Positions 8,014 to 18,315 of a stretch of DNA of 64,000 nucleotides are shown piece by piece (the stretch's first letter is position 1; each line of letters opens with the position of its first letter). Origin of the DNA: Peptoniphilus lacydonensis. GTDB lineage: Bacteria > Bacillota > Clostridia > Tissierellales > Peptoniphilaceae. The notes beneath the pieces were generated by a model. It ran no database searches. It worked only from the letters and a program-made list of their open reading frames with translations, and was not told the DNA's origin. Both the position numbers and the translations under genes were made by a program. Location of the stretch: assembly GCF_900106515.1 (NCBI RefSeq), contig NZ_FNWF01000003.1, positions 248,001-312,000 of the forward strand. Direction: 5' to 3'.

Positions 8014-9105
8014 TTATTTTCTGTTTATTCTTAAGAAAGATGGGATTTTAAGTTCTCCATTATCATCTTCATCTTCAGAAAGATTTGATTCAATGGGCGA
8101 TTTTGCATTTGATTCAACCTTATTTTCCTTTTTATCTTTTTTGTCATCTTTATATTGATCAAACTCAGTTGCAATAACTGTTATCTTAACTTCATCCTTA
8201 AGGGATTCATCAATTCCAGCACCAAATATAATATTTGCATCTTCAGATACACAATCTCTAATTAAATCAGCCGCTTCATTAACTTCAAATATACCAAGAT
8301 CGGAACCTGCAGTAATATTAAGTAAAACTGATTTTGCCCCTTGTATAGATGTTTCTAATAGAGGAGAATTTATTGCAAGTTTTGCTGCTTCAGTAGCTCT
8401 CTCATCTCCAGATGCACGACCAATACCCATATGTGCAACGCCTTTGTCGTACATAATAGTTTTCACGTCTGCAAAGTCTAAGTTTATTAAATTTGGTACA
8501 GAAATTAAATCTGAAATACCTTGAATACCTTGTTTTAAAATATCGTCTGCCATTTCAAATGCTTGTGAGAAGCTAGTTTTTTTATCTGCAATACTTAAAA
8601 GTCTGTCATTTGGAATTATAACTAATGTATCAACTTTTCCTTTTAGAGCATTTATACCTGATTCAGCAGATTTTGCTCTCTTTCTTCCTTCAAATGTAAA
8701 TGGTTTTGTAACAACACCAACAGTTAAAAGGCCCAATTCTTTTGCAACATCTGCAATAACAGGAGCTGCACCGGTACCAGTACCTCCGCCCATTCCTGCA
8801 GTAATAAATACCATGTCTGCACCTTCAAGGGCTTCCCTAATTTCATCAATTGACTCTTCTGCTGCTTGTTCTCCAACTTCTGGATTTGCACCTGCACCAA
8901 GTCCCTTAGTTATTTTTTCGCCAAGTTGCACTTTTGTTTCAGCAAGTGAATTTTTAAGTGCTTGTTTATCAGTATTAAATACTAAAAATTCAACGCCCTT
9001 AACACCAGCGTCAATCATTCTATTTACAGCATTGTTTCCGCCGCCACCAACGCCAACTACTTTAATTTTGGCAAATTCATCTTGGTCCATATCGAATTCC
9101 AACAT
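8014..9105 (-). CDS. ftsZ: Cell division protein FtsZ
   Basis: 363 aa tubulin-like GTPase that forms the Z-ring at mid-cell. It holds the N-terminal glycine-rich loop [15 protein letters not shown], the tubulin signature [10 protein letters not shown], the T7 loop region [11 protein letters not shown], an acidic low-complexity linker, and the conserved C-terminal tail [10 protein letters not shown] that binds FtsA/SepF-type partners. The start is set at 9105 because AGGAGG is 6 nt before this ATG (MLEFDMD), whereas the ATG at 9111 abuts the Shine-Dalgarno with no spacing. It is the last gene of the dcw cluster but separated from ftsQ by about 116 nt and has its own promoter; ftsA is absent. 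Confidence 0.98.
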   Translation of the reverse strand: MLEFDMDQDEFAKIKVVGVGGGGNNAVNRMIDAGVKGVEFLVFNTDKQALKNSLAETKVQLGEKITKGLGAGANPEVGEQAAEESIDEIREALEGADMVFITAGMGGGTGTGAAPVIADVAKELGLLTVGVVTKPFTFEGRKRAKSAESGINALKGKVDTLVIIPNDRLLSIADKKTSFSQAFEMADDILKQGIQGISDLISVPNLINLDFADVKTIMYDKGVAHMGIGRASGDERATEAAKLAINSPLLETSIQGAKSVLLNITAGSDLGIFEVNEAADLIRDCVSEDANIIFGAGIDESLKDEVKITVIATEFDQYKDDKKDKKENKVESNAKSPIESNLSEDEDDNGELKIPSFLRINRK

Positions 9106-9154
9106 AAACATCCTCCTCGTATACTAATTAATTAATTTTATATTCATTACTCTT

Positions 9155-9183
9155 ATTTTATAGAAAGTCTGGCAATTAGTCAA
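9155..9183 (-). promoter_or_regulatory. ftsZ promoter
   Basis: Minus strand TTGACT (9178-9183), 17-nt spacer, TAAAAT (9155-9160). A second TTGACC lies just upstream. It would allow ftsZ expression independent of the rest of the dcw cluster. Confidence 0.65.
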
Positions 9184-9221
9184 TATATAAAGGTCAATTG
9201 CTAATCTTTATTTATAATGTA

Positions 9222-10046
9222 TCAATTTTTTTCTACTTCTCTATAAGATTTATCTTTTTCTTCTTTTTTACTTTTATTATCTTCTTCTCCATCTGTTATT
9301 AAAATTGGACTATCTCCTTTTTCCATTTGAATTAGAATTGCATTCTTATTTGTCTTCTTAATATCGTCTAAAATTAAAGAAAGCATTTTTAATTTATAAG
9401 AAGTGTTACTATATGATCCAAACTCAACTTTTATGCCTTCAACTGTTGTGAAAGTCGCTATTGAATCTAAAAGTTCTATATCTCTGATATTGCCGTGAAG
9501 AGAATATTCTTCACTTCTAAGTTCCATTAAAAGATCTCTTTTTTCTTTATCTTCTTTATTACTTAAAATATAACTTCCTGGCTCAGAATTTTCCACATTA
9601 AATCCCATTAAATTCACCAGATTCTCTTCTTTTTTATCTAATTTAGCAATTATCCTAAAATTTTCATCCACTATTAAATATTCATTCGATTCAATTTGGT
9701 AATAAGCCGTTCTCTCACTTACAACAACCTTCACTCTCCCAGTTATATTGTAAGATATTTTTGCATCCTTTATGTAAGGAATTGATTTTATTTTTTTCAA
9801 TCTTTCTCTTTTAGATATATAAAAATATTTATTTCCTTTTTTTAGGCCTGAAACTTTCTTTATTGTATCAACACTAACTACTTTATTACCTTCAACTACA
9901 ACATTTTTTATACTAAAAATGTTAGAATTCTTGATAGCAAACACTAATAAAAAAATGAAGGAAAAAAATATAAAAAATCTACTAAAAATTTTAAAATATT
10001 TCTTCTTTTTATTCAATTTTCTTTTTTTCTTTTCCGACTTTTTCAT
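9222..10046 (-). CDS. ftsQ: Cell division protein FtsQ/DivIB
   Basis: 274 aa bitopic divisome protein. A very basic cytoplasmic N-terminus (MKKSEKKKRKLNKKKK), one membrane helix about residues 24-42, then a POTRA domain (FSIKNVVVEGNKVVSVDTIKKVSGLKKGNKYFYI) and the FtsQ/DivIB beta domain (VKVVVSERTAYYQIESNEYLIVDENFRII). The C-terminus is a lysine/glutamate-rich tail. It follows murG by 15 nt. In Gram-positives it works with FtsL and DivIC at the septum. Sequence divergence is normal for this family; position in the cluster makes the call firm. Confidence 0.9.
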   Translation of the reverse strand: MKKSEKKKRKLNKKKKYFKIFSRFFIFFSFIFLLVFAIKNSNIFSIKNVVVEGNKVVSVDTIKKVSGLKKGNKYFYISKRERLKKIKSIPYIKDAKISYNITGRVKVVVSERTAYYQIESNEYLIVDENFRIIAKLDKKEENLVNLMGFNVENSEPGSYILSNKEDKEKRDLLMELRSEEYSLHGNIRDIELLDSIATFTTVEGIKVEFGSYSNTSYKLKMLSLILDDIKKTNKNAILIQMEKGDSPILITDGEEDNKSKKEEKDKSYREVEKN

Positions 10047-10061
10047 AAAATCACTTTAAAA

Positions 10062-11141
10062 TTATTTTAATAATAAATCAACTATCTTTGAAACTGCATC
10101 TGGGCTTGCCAGTTTCTTAGAATTTTCTGCCATAATCGACCTATCTTCATTGTTCTCTAAAATTTTATTTATATTTGATAGCAAAATTTCACCATTTAAA
10201 TTTTCTTCTTCTATTACTACACTTGCACCCATATTGCTATAACTCTTTGCATTAAAATACTGATGATTTCCAGCCGTATATGCTTTTGGAATTAATAAGG
10301 ATGCAATTCCTATCGCAGAAATTTCTGCCAAGGTCATAGCAGAAGATGATGCAATTACAAGATCTGCACTTGACAAATAGTCATAAACTTTGTGAGTATA
10401 ATCAAGTATCTCTACATTTTCTGGAACCTTTTCGACTTTTCTCATAAAATATTCATAGTGTTCTCTTCCAGTTACATGAGTTAACCTAAAGGGCAACTTT
10501 TCATTTTTATTTAAAATCTCTATTATTGCATCATTTGTGGATTCTTGACCTCCACTGCCTCCAAAAGAAAAGACAAATTTTTCTTTAGTATTTATATTTA
10601 ATGATTTTCTAGATTCTTCTCTATCAACATGAGAAAAAATATCTCTAACAGGATTTCCTGTAAATATTATATTTTCATTATCTAAATACTTCTTTGCTTC
10701 CATAAAATTTATAAAGACAAAATCAGCCTTTTTTGCCAAAATTTTATTTGTCTTTCCAGGATAAGCATTTTGCTCTTGAATCACTGTTTTTATCTTTTTT
10801 TGTTGTGCTTTAAATACAATAGGACCACATACATATCCACCAGTGCCTATTACAATATCTGGCTTAAATTTGTCTAGAATTTTTGTGCATTGGTTTAAAC
10901 CCTTCATTAAATTAAAAAAAGTTATAACTGTGTCTTTATTTAATTTTTTCCTTGGAAGTCCTGATACGTCTATTCCTTCAAAATCAAAATTATATTTCTT
11001 TGCAAGTTCTTCTTCTAAAGAATCTTTTTTGCCAACATATAAAATTTGTGCTCTTTTATCTTTCTTTTTTATTTCTTCACCAATTGCCAGTGCTGGATAA
11101 ATATGTCCCCCAGTCCCACCACCAGATAAAATATATTTCAT
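10062..11141 (-). CDS. murG: UDP-GlcNAc: lipid I N-acetylglucosaminyltransferase MurG
   Basis: 359 aa GT-B glycosyltransferase at the inner face of the membrane; converts lipid I to lipid II. Family motifs: N-terminal GGGTGGHIYPALAIGEEI, the EQNAYPGKTNKILAKKAD segment, the GNPVR motif, FGGSGGQES and the C-terminal SSAMTLAEISAIGIASLLIP with TAGNHQYFNA that binds the UDP-GlcNAc nucleotide. Its ATG overlaps the ftsW stop by 4 nt, indicating translational coupling. Confidence 0.97.
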   Translation of the reverse strand: MKYILSGGGTGGHIYPALAIGEEIKKKDKRAQILYVGKKDSLEEELAKKYNFDFEGIDVSGLPRKKLNKDTVITFFNLMKGLNQCTKILDKFKPDIVIGTGGYVCGPIVFKAQQKKIKTVIQEQNAYPGKTNKILAKKADFVFINFMEAKKYLDNENIIFTGNPVRDIFSHVDREESRKSLNINTKEKFVFSFGGSGGQESTNDAIIEILNKNEKLPFRLTHVTGREHYEYFMRKVEKVPENVEILDYTHKVYDYLSSADLVIASSSAMTLAEISAIGIASLLIPKAYTAGNHQYFNAKSYSNMGASVVIEEENLNGEILLSNINKILENNEDRSIMAENSKKLASPDAVSKIVDLLLK

Positions 11142-12250
11142 GCTATGCCTTCTTTCGAAATTTTAAGTAAAATCGCCGTAGATGCAATTGCCATTACTAG
11201 TGCAGTACCTCCATAAGATATAAAAGGAAGTGTAATTCCTGTTACTGGAAGTAATTTTGCACAAACGCCCATATTAAAAAATGACTGTATTCCTATATAA
11301 GTCGTAAGGCCAATTGCAGTAAATTTATCAAAATAATTGTTTGTTTTAAATGCAATCATGTATCCTCTATAAATATAAGTCACAAAAAGTATTATAATTA
11401 CTAAAACACCAAAAAAGCCAAATTCTTCTGCTATTACAGAAAAAATAAAATCTGTATACGCTTCTGGTAAATTTGTGTATTTTTGTCTTGACCTAAAAAG
11501 CCCAACTCCAGAGTACCCTCCAAGAGCTATCGCATAAAGAGATTGTCTGGCTTGATAAAGATCTGCAGACTGATAATCTGTAGATTCTGATACAAAGCCA
11601 AAAATTCTATTTAGTCTAAATTTATTTTCTGGATCCTTTAATACAATCCAAATAAGAATTACACCAAGTAAAACTAAAAATAAAAACTGTTTCTTATTGA
11701 TTCCTGCGGCAAGAAGTATTGCAAATAAAGAAACTCCAATTACTACTGCAGTTGAAAAGTCCTTTATCATTATAGGTCCAACTGAAATACCCATAATAGC
11801 AACAGCAGTCAAAAAAGTTTTAGGATTTTTTAGTGTATAAACATTTCTGGACAAATACTTTGAAAAATAAATTATAGAAGAAATTTTTAAAATATCTGAA
11901 GGTTGAAAATTAATGCCAATACCTGGAATTCTAATCCATCTAACCTGTCCATTTCTGTGAACTCCAAGACTAGTCCATAATAATAGAATTAAAACTATAC
12001 TCATCCAAAATATCCACGAAATATTCTTATATATTACAGCTCTTGGAACTTTTAAAATAAAAAATAAAATGAATACACCAAGGATTAGAAAAACTCCCTG
12101 TCTTATTAAGTAATAAAAACTATTTAAATTATCTTTTTTGGCAGCGGGAAAGGATGCAGATGTAACAGCAATAAGTCCAATGATTATTAAGAAAATCATA
12201 CTTATTAAAAGAACTAAATCAACACCCTTTATTTCCCTTCTAAATTTCAT
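11138..12250 (-). CDS. ftsW: Peptidoglycan glycosyltransferase FtsW
   Basis: 370 aa SEDS-family integral membrane protein with about 10 helices; polymerises lipid II at the septum together with a class B PBP. Features typical of FtsW/RodA: RWIRIPGIGINFQPSDILKI, SADLYQARQSLYAIALGGYSGVGLFRS, TDFIFSVIAEEFGFFG, and the C-terminal LPVTGITLPFISYGGTALV. Placement between murD and murG favours FtsW over RodA. It starts directly at the murD stop. Confidence 0.95.
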   Translation of the reverse strand: MKFRREIKGVDLVLLISMIFLIIIGLIAVTSASFPAAKKDNLNSFYYLIRQGVFLILGVFILFFILKVPRAVIYKNISWIFWMSIVLILLLWTSLGVHRNGQVRWIRIPGIGINFQPSDILKISSIIYFSKYLSRNVYTLKNPKTFLTAVAIMGISVGPIMIKDFSTAVVIGVSLFAILLAAGINKKQFLFLVLLGVILIWIVLKDPENKFRLNRIFGFVSESTDYQSADLYQARQSLYAIALGGYSGVGLFRSRQKYTNLPEAYTDFIFSVIAEEFGFFGVLVIIILFVTYIYRGYMIAFKTNNYFDKFTAIGLTTYIGIQSFFNMGVCAKLLPVTGITLPFISYGGTALVMAIASTAILLKISKEGIA

Positions 12251-13570
12251 CTATACCAACTCTCTAACTAAATCTTTGAAATGTCTTCCTCTCACTTCGT
12301 AATCTCTATACATATCCCAGGATGCACATGCAGGTGAAAGAAGCACGTCTTCCCCATTTTCTGCAATCTTATTTGCAAGCTCAACAGCTTTACCTAAATC
12401 CCTTACTATATAAAATTCCACGCCGAATTTTTTACACGATTTTGAAAATTTCTCTGCAGTTTCTCCAAACAAAATTACATCTTTTAATTTGTTTTTTGAT
12501 TTTTCTACAAGGTCATCAAAATTTGCGCCTTTATCATAACCACCTGCAATTAAAATTACGTCGCCTTCCATAGCAGCTACTGCAACTTCAGTTGAATCTG
12601 GATTAGTCCCCTTTGAATCATTATAATATTTTACTCCAGCAACTTCTCTTACAAACTCAATTCTATGCTCTACACCTGTAAAGGACTTAATGCTATTTAT
12701 TATAATTTCGTCATCAATATTTAAAAGTCTAGCTACTATTATTGCAGCCATAATATTTTTTATATTATGTTCTCCTAAAATCTTTATTTGATTAGTATCT
12801 ACTATCTCGCAGACTCTATTGCCATCATTAAAATATATCTTTCCATTTTCAACATAGGCGCCCTTTTCGTCAATTTTTTCCATAGAAAAATAATATTTTT
12901 GGCTCTTTATATTATAACTTTCTGCAAGTTTTTTGTCTTCGTAATTTAAGATTGCATAGTCAAATTCATCTTGATTTGCAAAAATTTTAAATTTTGCATC
13001 TACATAATTTTCTACACTTTTATGCCAATCTAAATGATCACTTGTCACATAAGTTAATACTCCTATATGAGGCTTAAAAGTTTCTGTATCGTCAAGCTGA
13101 AAAGATGATGCTTCAATCACTACATAATCTTTTTCCTTTGCTTCTTCAGTTATTTCTAAAATCCCAAGTCCAATATTTCCTACTACATAAGTATTTCCCA
13201 CTCTTCTTAAAATATCACCAATAACTGTAGTAGTTGTAGTTTTCCCATTCGTACCTGTAACTGATACAATATTTTTTGTTTTTAAATTTCTATAACTAAG
13301 TTCAATATCTGAAATTATTTCAATGTTTTTTTTGCGTGCATTAACTAGAATTTCATGATCTGGATAAATACCAGGACTTTTTATTATTAAGTCAATTTTT
13401 TCCAAATCCTCTTCTTTAAATATTATGAAATCTTCATCAATGTTTAAATTCTCAAGTTTTACATTCCCATCATAAATATAAATTTTACATGGATAGTTTT
13501 TCAAAAATTTTAGAGCTGCTCTTCCAGTTACTCCAAAACCCATAATCAATATATTTTTATTTTCTAACAT
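12251..13570 (-). CDS. murD: UDP-N-acetylmuramoyl-L-alanine:D-glutamate ligase
   Basis: 439 aa Mur ligase adding D-glutamate in cytoplasmic peptidoglycan precursor synthesis. It has the N-terminal Rossmann domain (NILIMGFGVTGRAALKFL), the ATP-binding P-loop VTGTNGKTTTT, the central HNIKNIMAAIIVARLL motif and the C-terminal region with SPACASWDMYRDYEVRGRHF. The start is set at ATG 13570 (MLENKN): AGGTGAT is properly spaced before it, while the in-frame GTG at 13579 lies inside that ribosome site, which itself overlaps the mraY stop codon. Confidence 0.96.
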   Translation of the reverse strand: MLENKNILIMGFGVTGRAALKFLKNYPCKIYIYDGNVKLENLNIDEDFIIFKEEDLEKIDLIIKSPGIYPDHEILVNARKKNIEIISDIELSYRNLKTKNIVSVTGTNGKTTTTTVIGDILRRVGNTYVVGNIGLGILEITEEAKEKDYVVIEASSFQLDDTETFKPHIGVLTYVTSDHLDWHKSVENYVDAKFKIFANQDEFDYAILNYEDKKLAESYNIKSQKYYFSMEKIDEKGAYVENGKIYFNDGNRVCEIVDTNQIKILGEHNIKNIMAAIIVARLLNIDDEIIINSIKSFTGVEHRIEFVREVAGVKYYNDSKGTNPDSTEVAVAAMEGDVILIAGGYDKGANFDDLVEKSKNKLKDVILFGETAEKFSKSCKKFGVEFYIVRDLGKAVELANKIAENGEDVLLSPACASWDMYRDYEVRGRHFKDLVRELV

Positions 13571-13579
13571 ATTTATCAC

Positions 13580-14530
13580 CTAAAATAAAATCAAATATGA
13601 AATTACACAAAGTATAATTTCAATTACACAAAATACTGCAACTATTTTTGTTTCATGCCATCCCTTTTGTTCATAGTGATGATGAAGTGGTGCCATTAAA
13701 AAAACTCTTTTTTCCCTTGTCTTGAAACTCACAACTTGGATAATAACTGAGAGAGTTTCTATAAAATAAATCCCACCTGCAATTGGCAAAATTAGTGGCA
13801 CATTTAAAAGAAGCGCAATAGCAGAAATTGCTCCACCAAGAGCTAATGACCCTGTGTCCCCCATAAAAACTTTTGCTGGATATTTATTAAAAACTAAAAA
13901 TCCAAGTAAAGAAGCTGCAAGAGTCATCGAAAAAATTGCAATTTCTGGTTTATTTAACTTATTTGCACATATAACAAAAAAGAGTAGACAAATAATAGTC
14001 ACACTAGATGACAGTCCATCAAGACCATCCGTTAAATTTACAGAATTTACAGTTCCAACTATTACAAAAATAATAAAAGGAATATAAAAAATACCAAAAG
14101 AACGGTAATCTTTTAAAAATGGAATATATACATCTGTGACCATGTTTTTAGAATTGTATTGATAGATAATTAATACTACAGCAACAATTATTTGTAAAAT
14201 TAACTTCTGATATGCACGCAGACCTAAATTTCTCTTTTTCACAACCTTAATATAATCATCAATAAATCCAACTGCACCAAAGGCAAAAGTTGAAAAAATT
14301 ATCATAAAAACAGAAACTTTTAAATTTTTTATTAGAAAAGTTGTAATAAGTGTGGAAGACAAAAATATTATCCCTCCAATTGTAGGAGTTCCACTTTTTA
14401 TCAAATGACTCTGTGGCCCGTCTTCTCTTATACTTTGTCCTGCATTAAGTCTTTTCAAAATTGGAATTAAAATTTTTCCAAATATTAATGAAAAAATTAA
14501 TCCCAATAATATATTAATTAAATAATCCAT
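13580..14530 (-). CDS. mraY: Phospho-MurNAc-pentapeptide transferase MraY
   Basis: 316 aa integral membrane enzyme with about 10 helices that makes lipid I. Diagnostic motifs are present: GTPTIGGIIFL, the first aspartate pair FIDDYIKV, NLTDGLDGLSS, FMGDTGSLALGG, and the histidine motif MAPLHHHYEQKGWHE. Length is near the usual 320. It directly precedes murD; murF and murE, normally between pbp and mraY, are absent. Confidence 0.97.
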   Translation of the reverse strand: MDYLINILLGLIFSLIFGKILIPILKRLNAGQSIREDGPQSHLIKSGTPTIGGIIFLSSTLITTFLIKNLKVSVFMIIFSTFAFGAVGFIDDYIKVVKKRNLGLRAYQKLILQIIVAVVLIIYQYNSKNMVTDVYIPFLKDYRSFGIFYIPFIIFVIVGTVNSVNLTDGLDGLSSSVTIICLLFFVICANKLNKPEIAIFSMTLAASLLGFLVFNKYPAKVFMGDTGSLALGGAISAIALLLNVPLILPIAGGIYFIETLSVIIQVVSFKTREKRVFLMAPLHHHYEQKGWHETKIVAVFCVIEIILCVISYLILF

Positions 14531-14545
14531 CTCTACTCCATTATT

Positions 14546-16957
14546 TTAATTTTTTGTACTATTTTTTATTTTATTTCTTCTAGAATTTTCTTTTTTATTT
14601 ATTTTATTAGTATTATTTTCTTCTGAATTTTTATTTACTTCTTCTAATTTATTATTAGCGTCAAATCTATCTTCATCACTTTTAGAATAATTAATTATGA
14701 CACTTTTATCACCAATTATTTTAGAACCAGCACTAGGACTTTGTGATATAAAGTCGCCATTTCCTTTGATATTATACTCTATATTCATAGAATTTAAAAT
14801 AGATATACTTTCTTTTCTAGTCTTTTTACTTAGGTCTGGCATAATTAACATCCCACTATCTTTATCATTTACTGCAAGATCAATAATTGTATCTGATAAC
14901 ACAGATGAACCAGCTGAAGGACTTTGATTTATTACAACAGAATAGTTTTCCACATTTTCTGAATTAGTATTAAATTTTAATCCTTCCTTTAATAAAATTT
15001 TGCCAGCATCTTCCAAAAGAAGACCTTCAACATTTGGAACTGAAACATAGTTTTCTTTTTCATCAACTTCTTCAGTTTTTGGAATTTTCATATAATTTAA
15101 TGACTTTTCTAAAATTTCTTGAACTATTGGAGCAGCTACTGCTCCTCCAAGTATTCCTCCCTTAGGATTATTCACCACAACTAAGACAGTAAGTCTTGGA
15201 TCATTTAAAGGGGCAACACCTACAAAGGAAGAGTTGTAAGCTTCAATATAACCTGTTGGCGTTGCAATGTTTGCTGTACCTGACTTTCCACCAACTTGAT
15301 ATCCCGGAACTTGTGCAAGTTTTCCTGTCCCACTTTCCACAACTCGTTTCATCATATGTTTCATCTTATCAGAAGTTTCTTCAGATATTACCCTTCTTTT
15401 AAGCTCAGTTCTCTTTTTTTCTATTACATTTCCATTAGAATCTACTATTTCTTTTATTAAAGTTGGCTTGTTTAGATATCCTCCATTAGAAATTGCACTG
15501 ACAGCATTTACAAGTTGAATCGGAGAAACAGCAATAGAATGACCATAAGACATTGTTGCAAGTTTGACTCTATTTATTTCTTCGCTTGAACTTGGAATGA
15601 TTCCTGTCGATTCGCCATAAAGTTCTATTCCAGTCTTTTGACCAAACCCAAAAGCTTTTATATATCTTAAAAATTCTTCTTTCCCAAGATTTTGACCAAC
15701 TTGTACAAGCGTCATATTGCAAGACTCCTCAATTGCTTTTGCAAGAGTTTTACTACCTCTAGTTACACTAGTACAGGTTAATTTTCTATCTCCAACTTTC
15801 ATTGTTCCAGCACACGTATATTGAGAATCAGGTTGAGAAGTATTTTGCTCAATAGCAGCAGCTGCTGTTATAAGTTTAAATGTAGAGCCTGGTTCATATT
15901 GATCATTTACATTAAAATCTCTCCAATTAGAATACAAGACTTCCATTTTTTCGTCATTATCTAACTTATCCCACTCTTCTTCTTGTTTATCATTTATGGG
16001 AGATTTTGGATTATTTAAATTATAATCATCTTTTGTAGTCATTGCCAAAATTTCGCCAGTCATTGTATCTTGAACTATTACAGAAACTTTATCTGCATCA
16101 TGTTCTTTTTTTGCATTGATAGCCGCAGTTTCTGCAAATTGTTGAATATTTGAATCAATAGAAAGAACAATAGAATAACCTTCCTTTGGTGCATAAGTTT
16201 CTTCATCTGTAAGTGGAATTTTGTTTGAAGCATTGTCTTTTAAAGAAACATTTTTACCAGATATCCCTGTCAGTTCCTCATCATAGCTTGCTTCAATTCC
16301 ATATTGTCCAACATTTTCATCATTTGTAAAACCAATTACATAAGAAGCAAGATTGTTAAAAGGATAAAGCCTTCTAGTAACATCATCTATGGAAAGAGCG
16401 TAGAGATTATTTTTTCTGTTTTCCTTTTTACTTTTATTTTCTTCAATAATTTTTGTTCTCAACTCTTTAAGTTTATTGGCCTTATTTCTATCTACATTAG
16501 TAGCTAATCTAACTACCTTATCACCCTTCATCTTGTCTTTTATTTCATCATAATCAATTTCTATTACATCTGAAATAATCTTGGCATCTTCACTATATAA
16601 CTTTTCCTTTCTCTTTTCGAACTCTTTATCACTTTCTTTTTTATTTTGTTTTAAATAATCCATGTTATAAAAAACATTGCACTTAGTTATATTAATTGCC
16701 ATTTCTTTTTTATTTCTGTCATAAATTATACCTCTATTAGAATTTATGACTTCAGTTCTTGTGAGCTGATTTAATGCAGAAATAGTTAACTCTTCCGATT
16801 GAACTATTTGAATGTACAAAAGTTTTCCCACTAATATTACAAATAAAAAAGCTAGAAAGATAAAAAATATAAATATGAATTTATTGGCATTTTGATTTCG
16901 CCCTTTAAATCCACTTTTGATCTTTCTATCTCTAGCTTTATTTTTATCATTTTTCAA
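14546..16957 (-). CDS. Class B penicillin-binding protein with two PASTA domains (division transpeptidase)
   Basis: 803 aa transpeptidase (FtsI/PBP2B/SpoVD-like) that cross-links septal peptidoglycan. Start is TTG at 16957, six nt after AGGAGG. Order of parts: basic cytoplasmic tail, membrane helix about residues 27-48, PBP dimer domain with the internal IIYDRNKKEMAI motif, transpeptidase domain with STFK (in EPGSTFKLITA), SCN (EESCNMTL) and KSGT (VGGKSGTAN), then two PASTA repeats (VSVPNVEGLLLEDAGKILLK and LIMPDLSKKTRKESISILN onward), and an asparagine/lysine-rich tail of about 45 residues. PASTA domains sense peptidoglycan fragments or beta-lactams. Placed between ftsL and mraY as the division PBP usually is. 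Confidence 0.95.
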   Translation of the reverse strand: MKNDKNKARDRKIKSGFKGRNQNANKFIFIFFIFLAFLFVILVGKLLYIQIVQSEELTISALNQLTRTEVINSNRGIIYDRNKKEMAINITKCNVFYNMDYLKQNKKESDKEFEKRKEKLYSEDAKIISDVIEIDYDEIKDKMKGDKVVRLATNVDRNKANKLKELRTKIIEENKSKKENRKNNLYALSIDDVTRRLYPFNNLASYVIGFTNDENVGQYGIEASYDEELTGISGKNVSLKDNASNKIPLTDEETYAPKEGYSIVLSIDSNIQQFAETAAINAKKEHDADKVSVIVQDTMTGEILAMTTKDDYNLNNPKSPINDKQEEEWDKLDNDEKMEVLYSNWRDFNVNDQYEPGSTFKLITAAAAIEQNTSQPDSQYTCAGTMKVGDRKLTCTSVTRGSKTLAKAIEESCNMTLVQVGQNLGKEEFLRYIKAFGFGQKTGIELYGESTGIIPSSSEEINRVKLATMSYGHSIAVSPIQLVNAVSAISNGGYLNKPTLIKEIVDSNGNVIEKKRTELKRRVISEETSDKMKHMMKRVVESGTGKLAQVPGYQVGGKSGTANIATPTGYIEAYNSSFVGVAPLNDPRLTVLVVVNNPKGGILGGAVAAPIVQEILEKSLNYMKIPKTEEVDEKENYVSVPNVEGLLLEDAGKILLKEGLKFNTNSENVENYSVVINQSPSAGSSVLSDTIIDLAVNDKDSGMLIMPDLSKKTRKESISILNSMNIEYNIKGNGDFISQSPSAGSKIIGDKSVIINYSKSDEDRFDANNKLEEVNKNSEENNTNKINKKENSRRNKIKNSTKN

Positions 16958-16967
16958 TTATATCCTC

Positions 16968-17375
16968 CTAATCTCTTGTAAAAGATCTGAGAACAGAAAC
17001 AATAGGACTCAAAAATACATTATAATTAATATCCTTTCGATTCTCCTCTTCTCCAGAATCAATATAAATAATTTGATCTTCAGAAGGATAGACCATACCA
17101 AGTTTATACATAGCCTCTTCAGCAATTTGAGAAGAAGATTTTACGGCTTTAATTTCTCCTACAAGAGTCGTCTTAGTTTTATTTAATTCTTCAATTTCAT
17201 TTTTTTGACTTAAAATTTCCCTATCAAGGCCCGCAATTTGTGAATACAAAATTAAAATAGAGATTAAAATAATTACTACAATTGTCACAGTAAAAATAAA
17301 CGGCTTATTATTTAAAAGTTTAGTCTTATATCTATTATAACTTTTATTTGAAATTTTAGTTAATCTTTTTGCCAT
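16968..17375 (-). CDS. ftsL: Cell division protein FtsL
   Basis: 135 aa bitopic protein: short basic cytoplasmic part, one membrane helix about residues 28-48 (PFIFTVTIVVIILISILILY), then a coiled coil (REILSQKNEIEELNKTKTTLVGEIKAVK) and the KLGMVYPSEDQIIYI motif typical of FtsL/DivIC. FtsL forms a complex with DivIB and DivIC and activates FtsW-PBP. It lies between rsmH and the PBP, its standard slot. Sequence is poorly conserved in this family, so gene order carries much of the weight. Confidence 0.9.
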   Translation of the reverse strand: MAKRLTKISNKSYNRYKTKLLNNKPFIFTVTIVVIILISILILYSQIAGLDREILSQKNEIEELNKTKTTLVGEIKAVKSSSQIAEEAMYKLGMVYPSEDQIIYIDSGEEENRKDINYNVFLSPIVSVLRSFTRD

Positions 17376-17376
17376 T

Positions 17377-18315
17377 TCACACCTCTATTTTTTCGGCAAC
17401 TCTAAGTTTCGCTGAATGCGACCTATTATTTTCACAAAGTTCTCTATCACTTGCAGTAATAGGCTTTCTTGTAATTATCTTTATTTCTCTTTTCTTGTCA
17501 CAAGTACAAATTGGTGAACTAGGTGGACATATACAATCCTTTTCTAAATATTTAAAAGAATTTTTTACAATTCTATCCTCTAGCGAATGAAAAGTTATTA
17601 TTGCAATTCTTCCACCAGGATTTAATTTTTTTACAAATTTTTCAATAGAATTTTCTAAAACATCAAGTTCTTTATTGACTTCAATCCTAAGTGCTTGAAA
17701 AGTTTTCTTAGCAGGATGATGCCCATTCCTTCTCGCTCCAATGGGTATCGCTTTTTTTATAATTTCAACAAGCTCAAATGTCGTGTCTATATCTTTTACT
17801 TTTCTATCTTCCACAATAAATTTCGCAATTCGAGAAGCCCACTTTTCTTCTCCATAATCTTTAATAATTTTAGTTATTTCACTTTCACTATATGTATTTA
17901 CAATATCTCTTGCAGAAATATCTAAATTTTGATCCATTCTCATGTCAAGTGGTGCATCAAATCTATAAGAAAAACCTCTCTGTGGATTATCAAATTGATA
18001 GGAAGAAACTCCAATATCTAAAAGAATTCCATCTACTTTTTCTATTCCAAGTTCATCTAATGCTTTTTCAAAATCTACATAATTCAAATTAAAAAATTTA
18101 ACATTTTCAAACTGAGAAAGTTTGCTTTTGGCAGCATCGAGAGCTTCCTTATCTTGATCTATTCCAATTAAAAGACCTGTCCCTTTTAATTTTTTTAAAA
18201 TTTCAAAGCTATGTCCTGCTCCGCCTAAAGTTCCATCAATATAAATTTTTCCTTCTCTTACATTTAGTTCTTCAATTGTTTCCTCTAAAAGAACACTCTT
18301 ATGTTCAAAATCCAT
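17377..18315 (-). CDS. rsmH: 16S rRNA (cytosine-1402-N4) methyltransferase RsmH
   Basis: 312 aa SAM-dependent enzyme methylating C1402 in the ribosomal P site (formerly MraW). It shows [14 protein letters not shown], the SAM loop [14 protein letters not shown], the [30 protein letters not shown] signature, and [12 protein letters not shown], then [12 protein letters not shown] near the C-terminus. Its ATG overlaps the mraZ stop (TAATG). Second gene of the cluster. Confidence 0.97.
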   Translation of the reverse strand: MDFEHKSVLLEETIEELNVREGKIYIDGTLGGAGHSFEILKKLKGTGLLIGIDQDKEALDAAKSKLSQFENVKFFNLNYVDFEKALDELGIEKVDGILLDIGVSSYQFDNPQRGFSYRFDAPLDMRMDQNLDISARDIVNTYSESEITKIIKDYGEEKWASRIAKFIVEDRKVKDIDTTFELVEIIKKAIPIGARRNGHHPAKKTFQALRIEVNKELDVLENSIEKFVKKLNPGGRIAIITFHSLEDRIVKNSFKYLEKDCICPPSSPICTCDKKREIKIITRKPITASDRELCENNRSHSAKLRVAEKIEV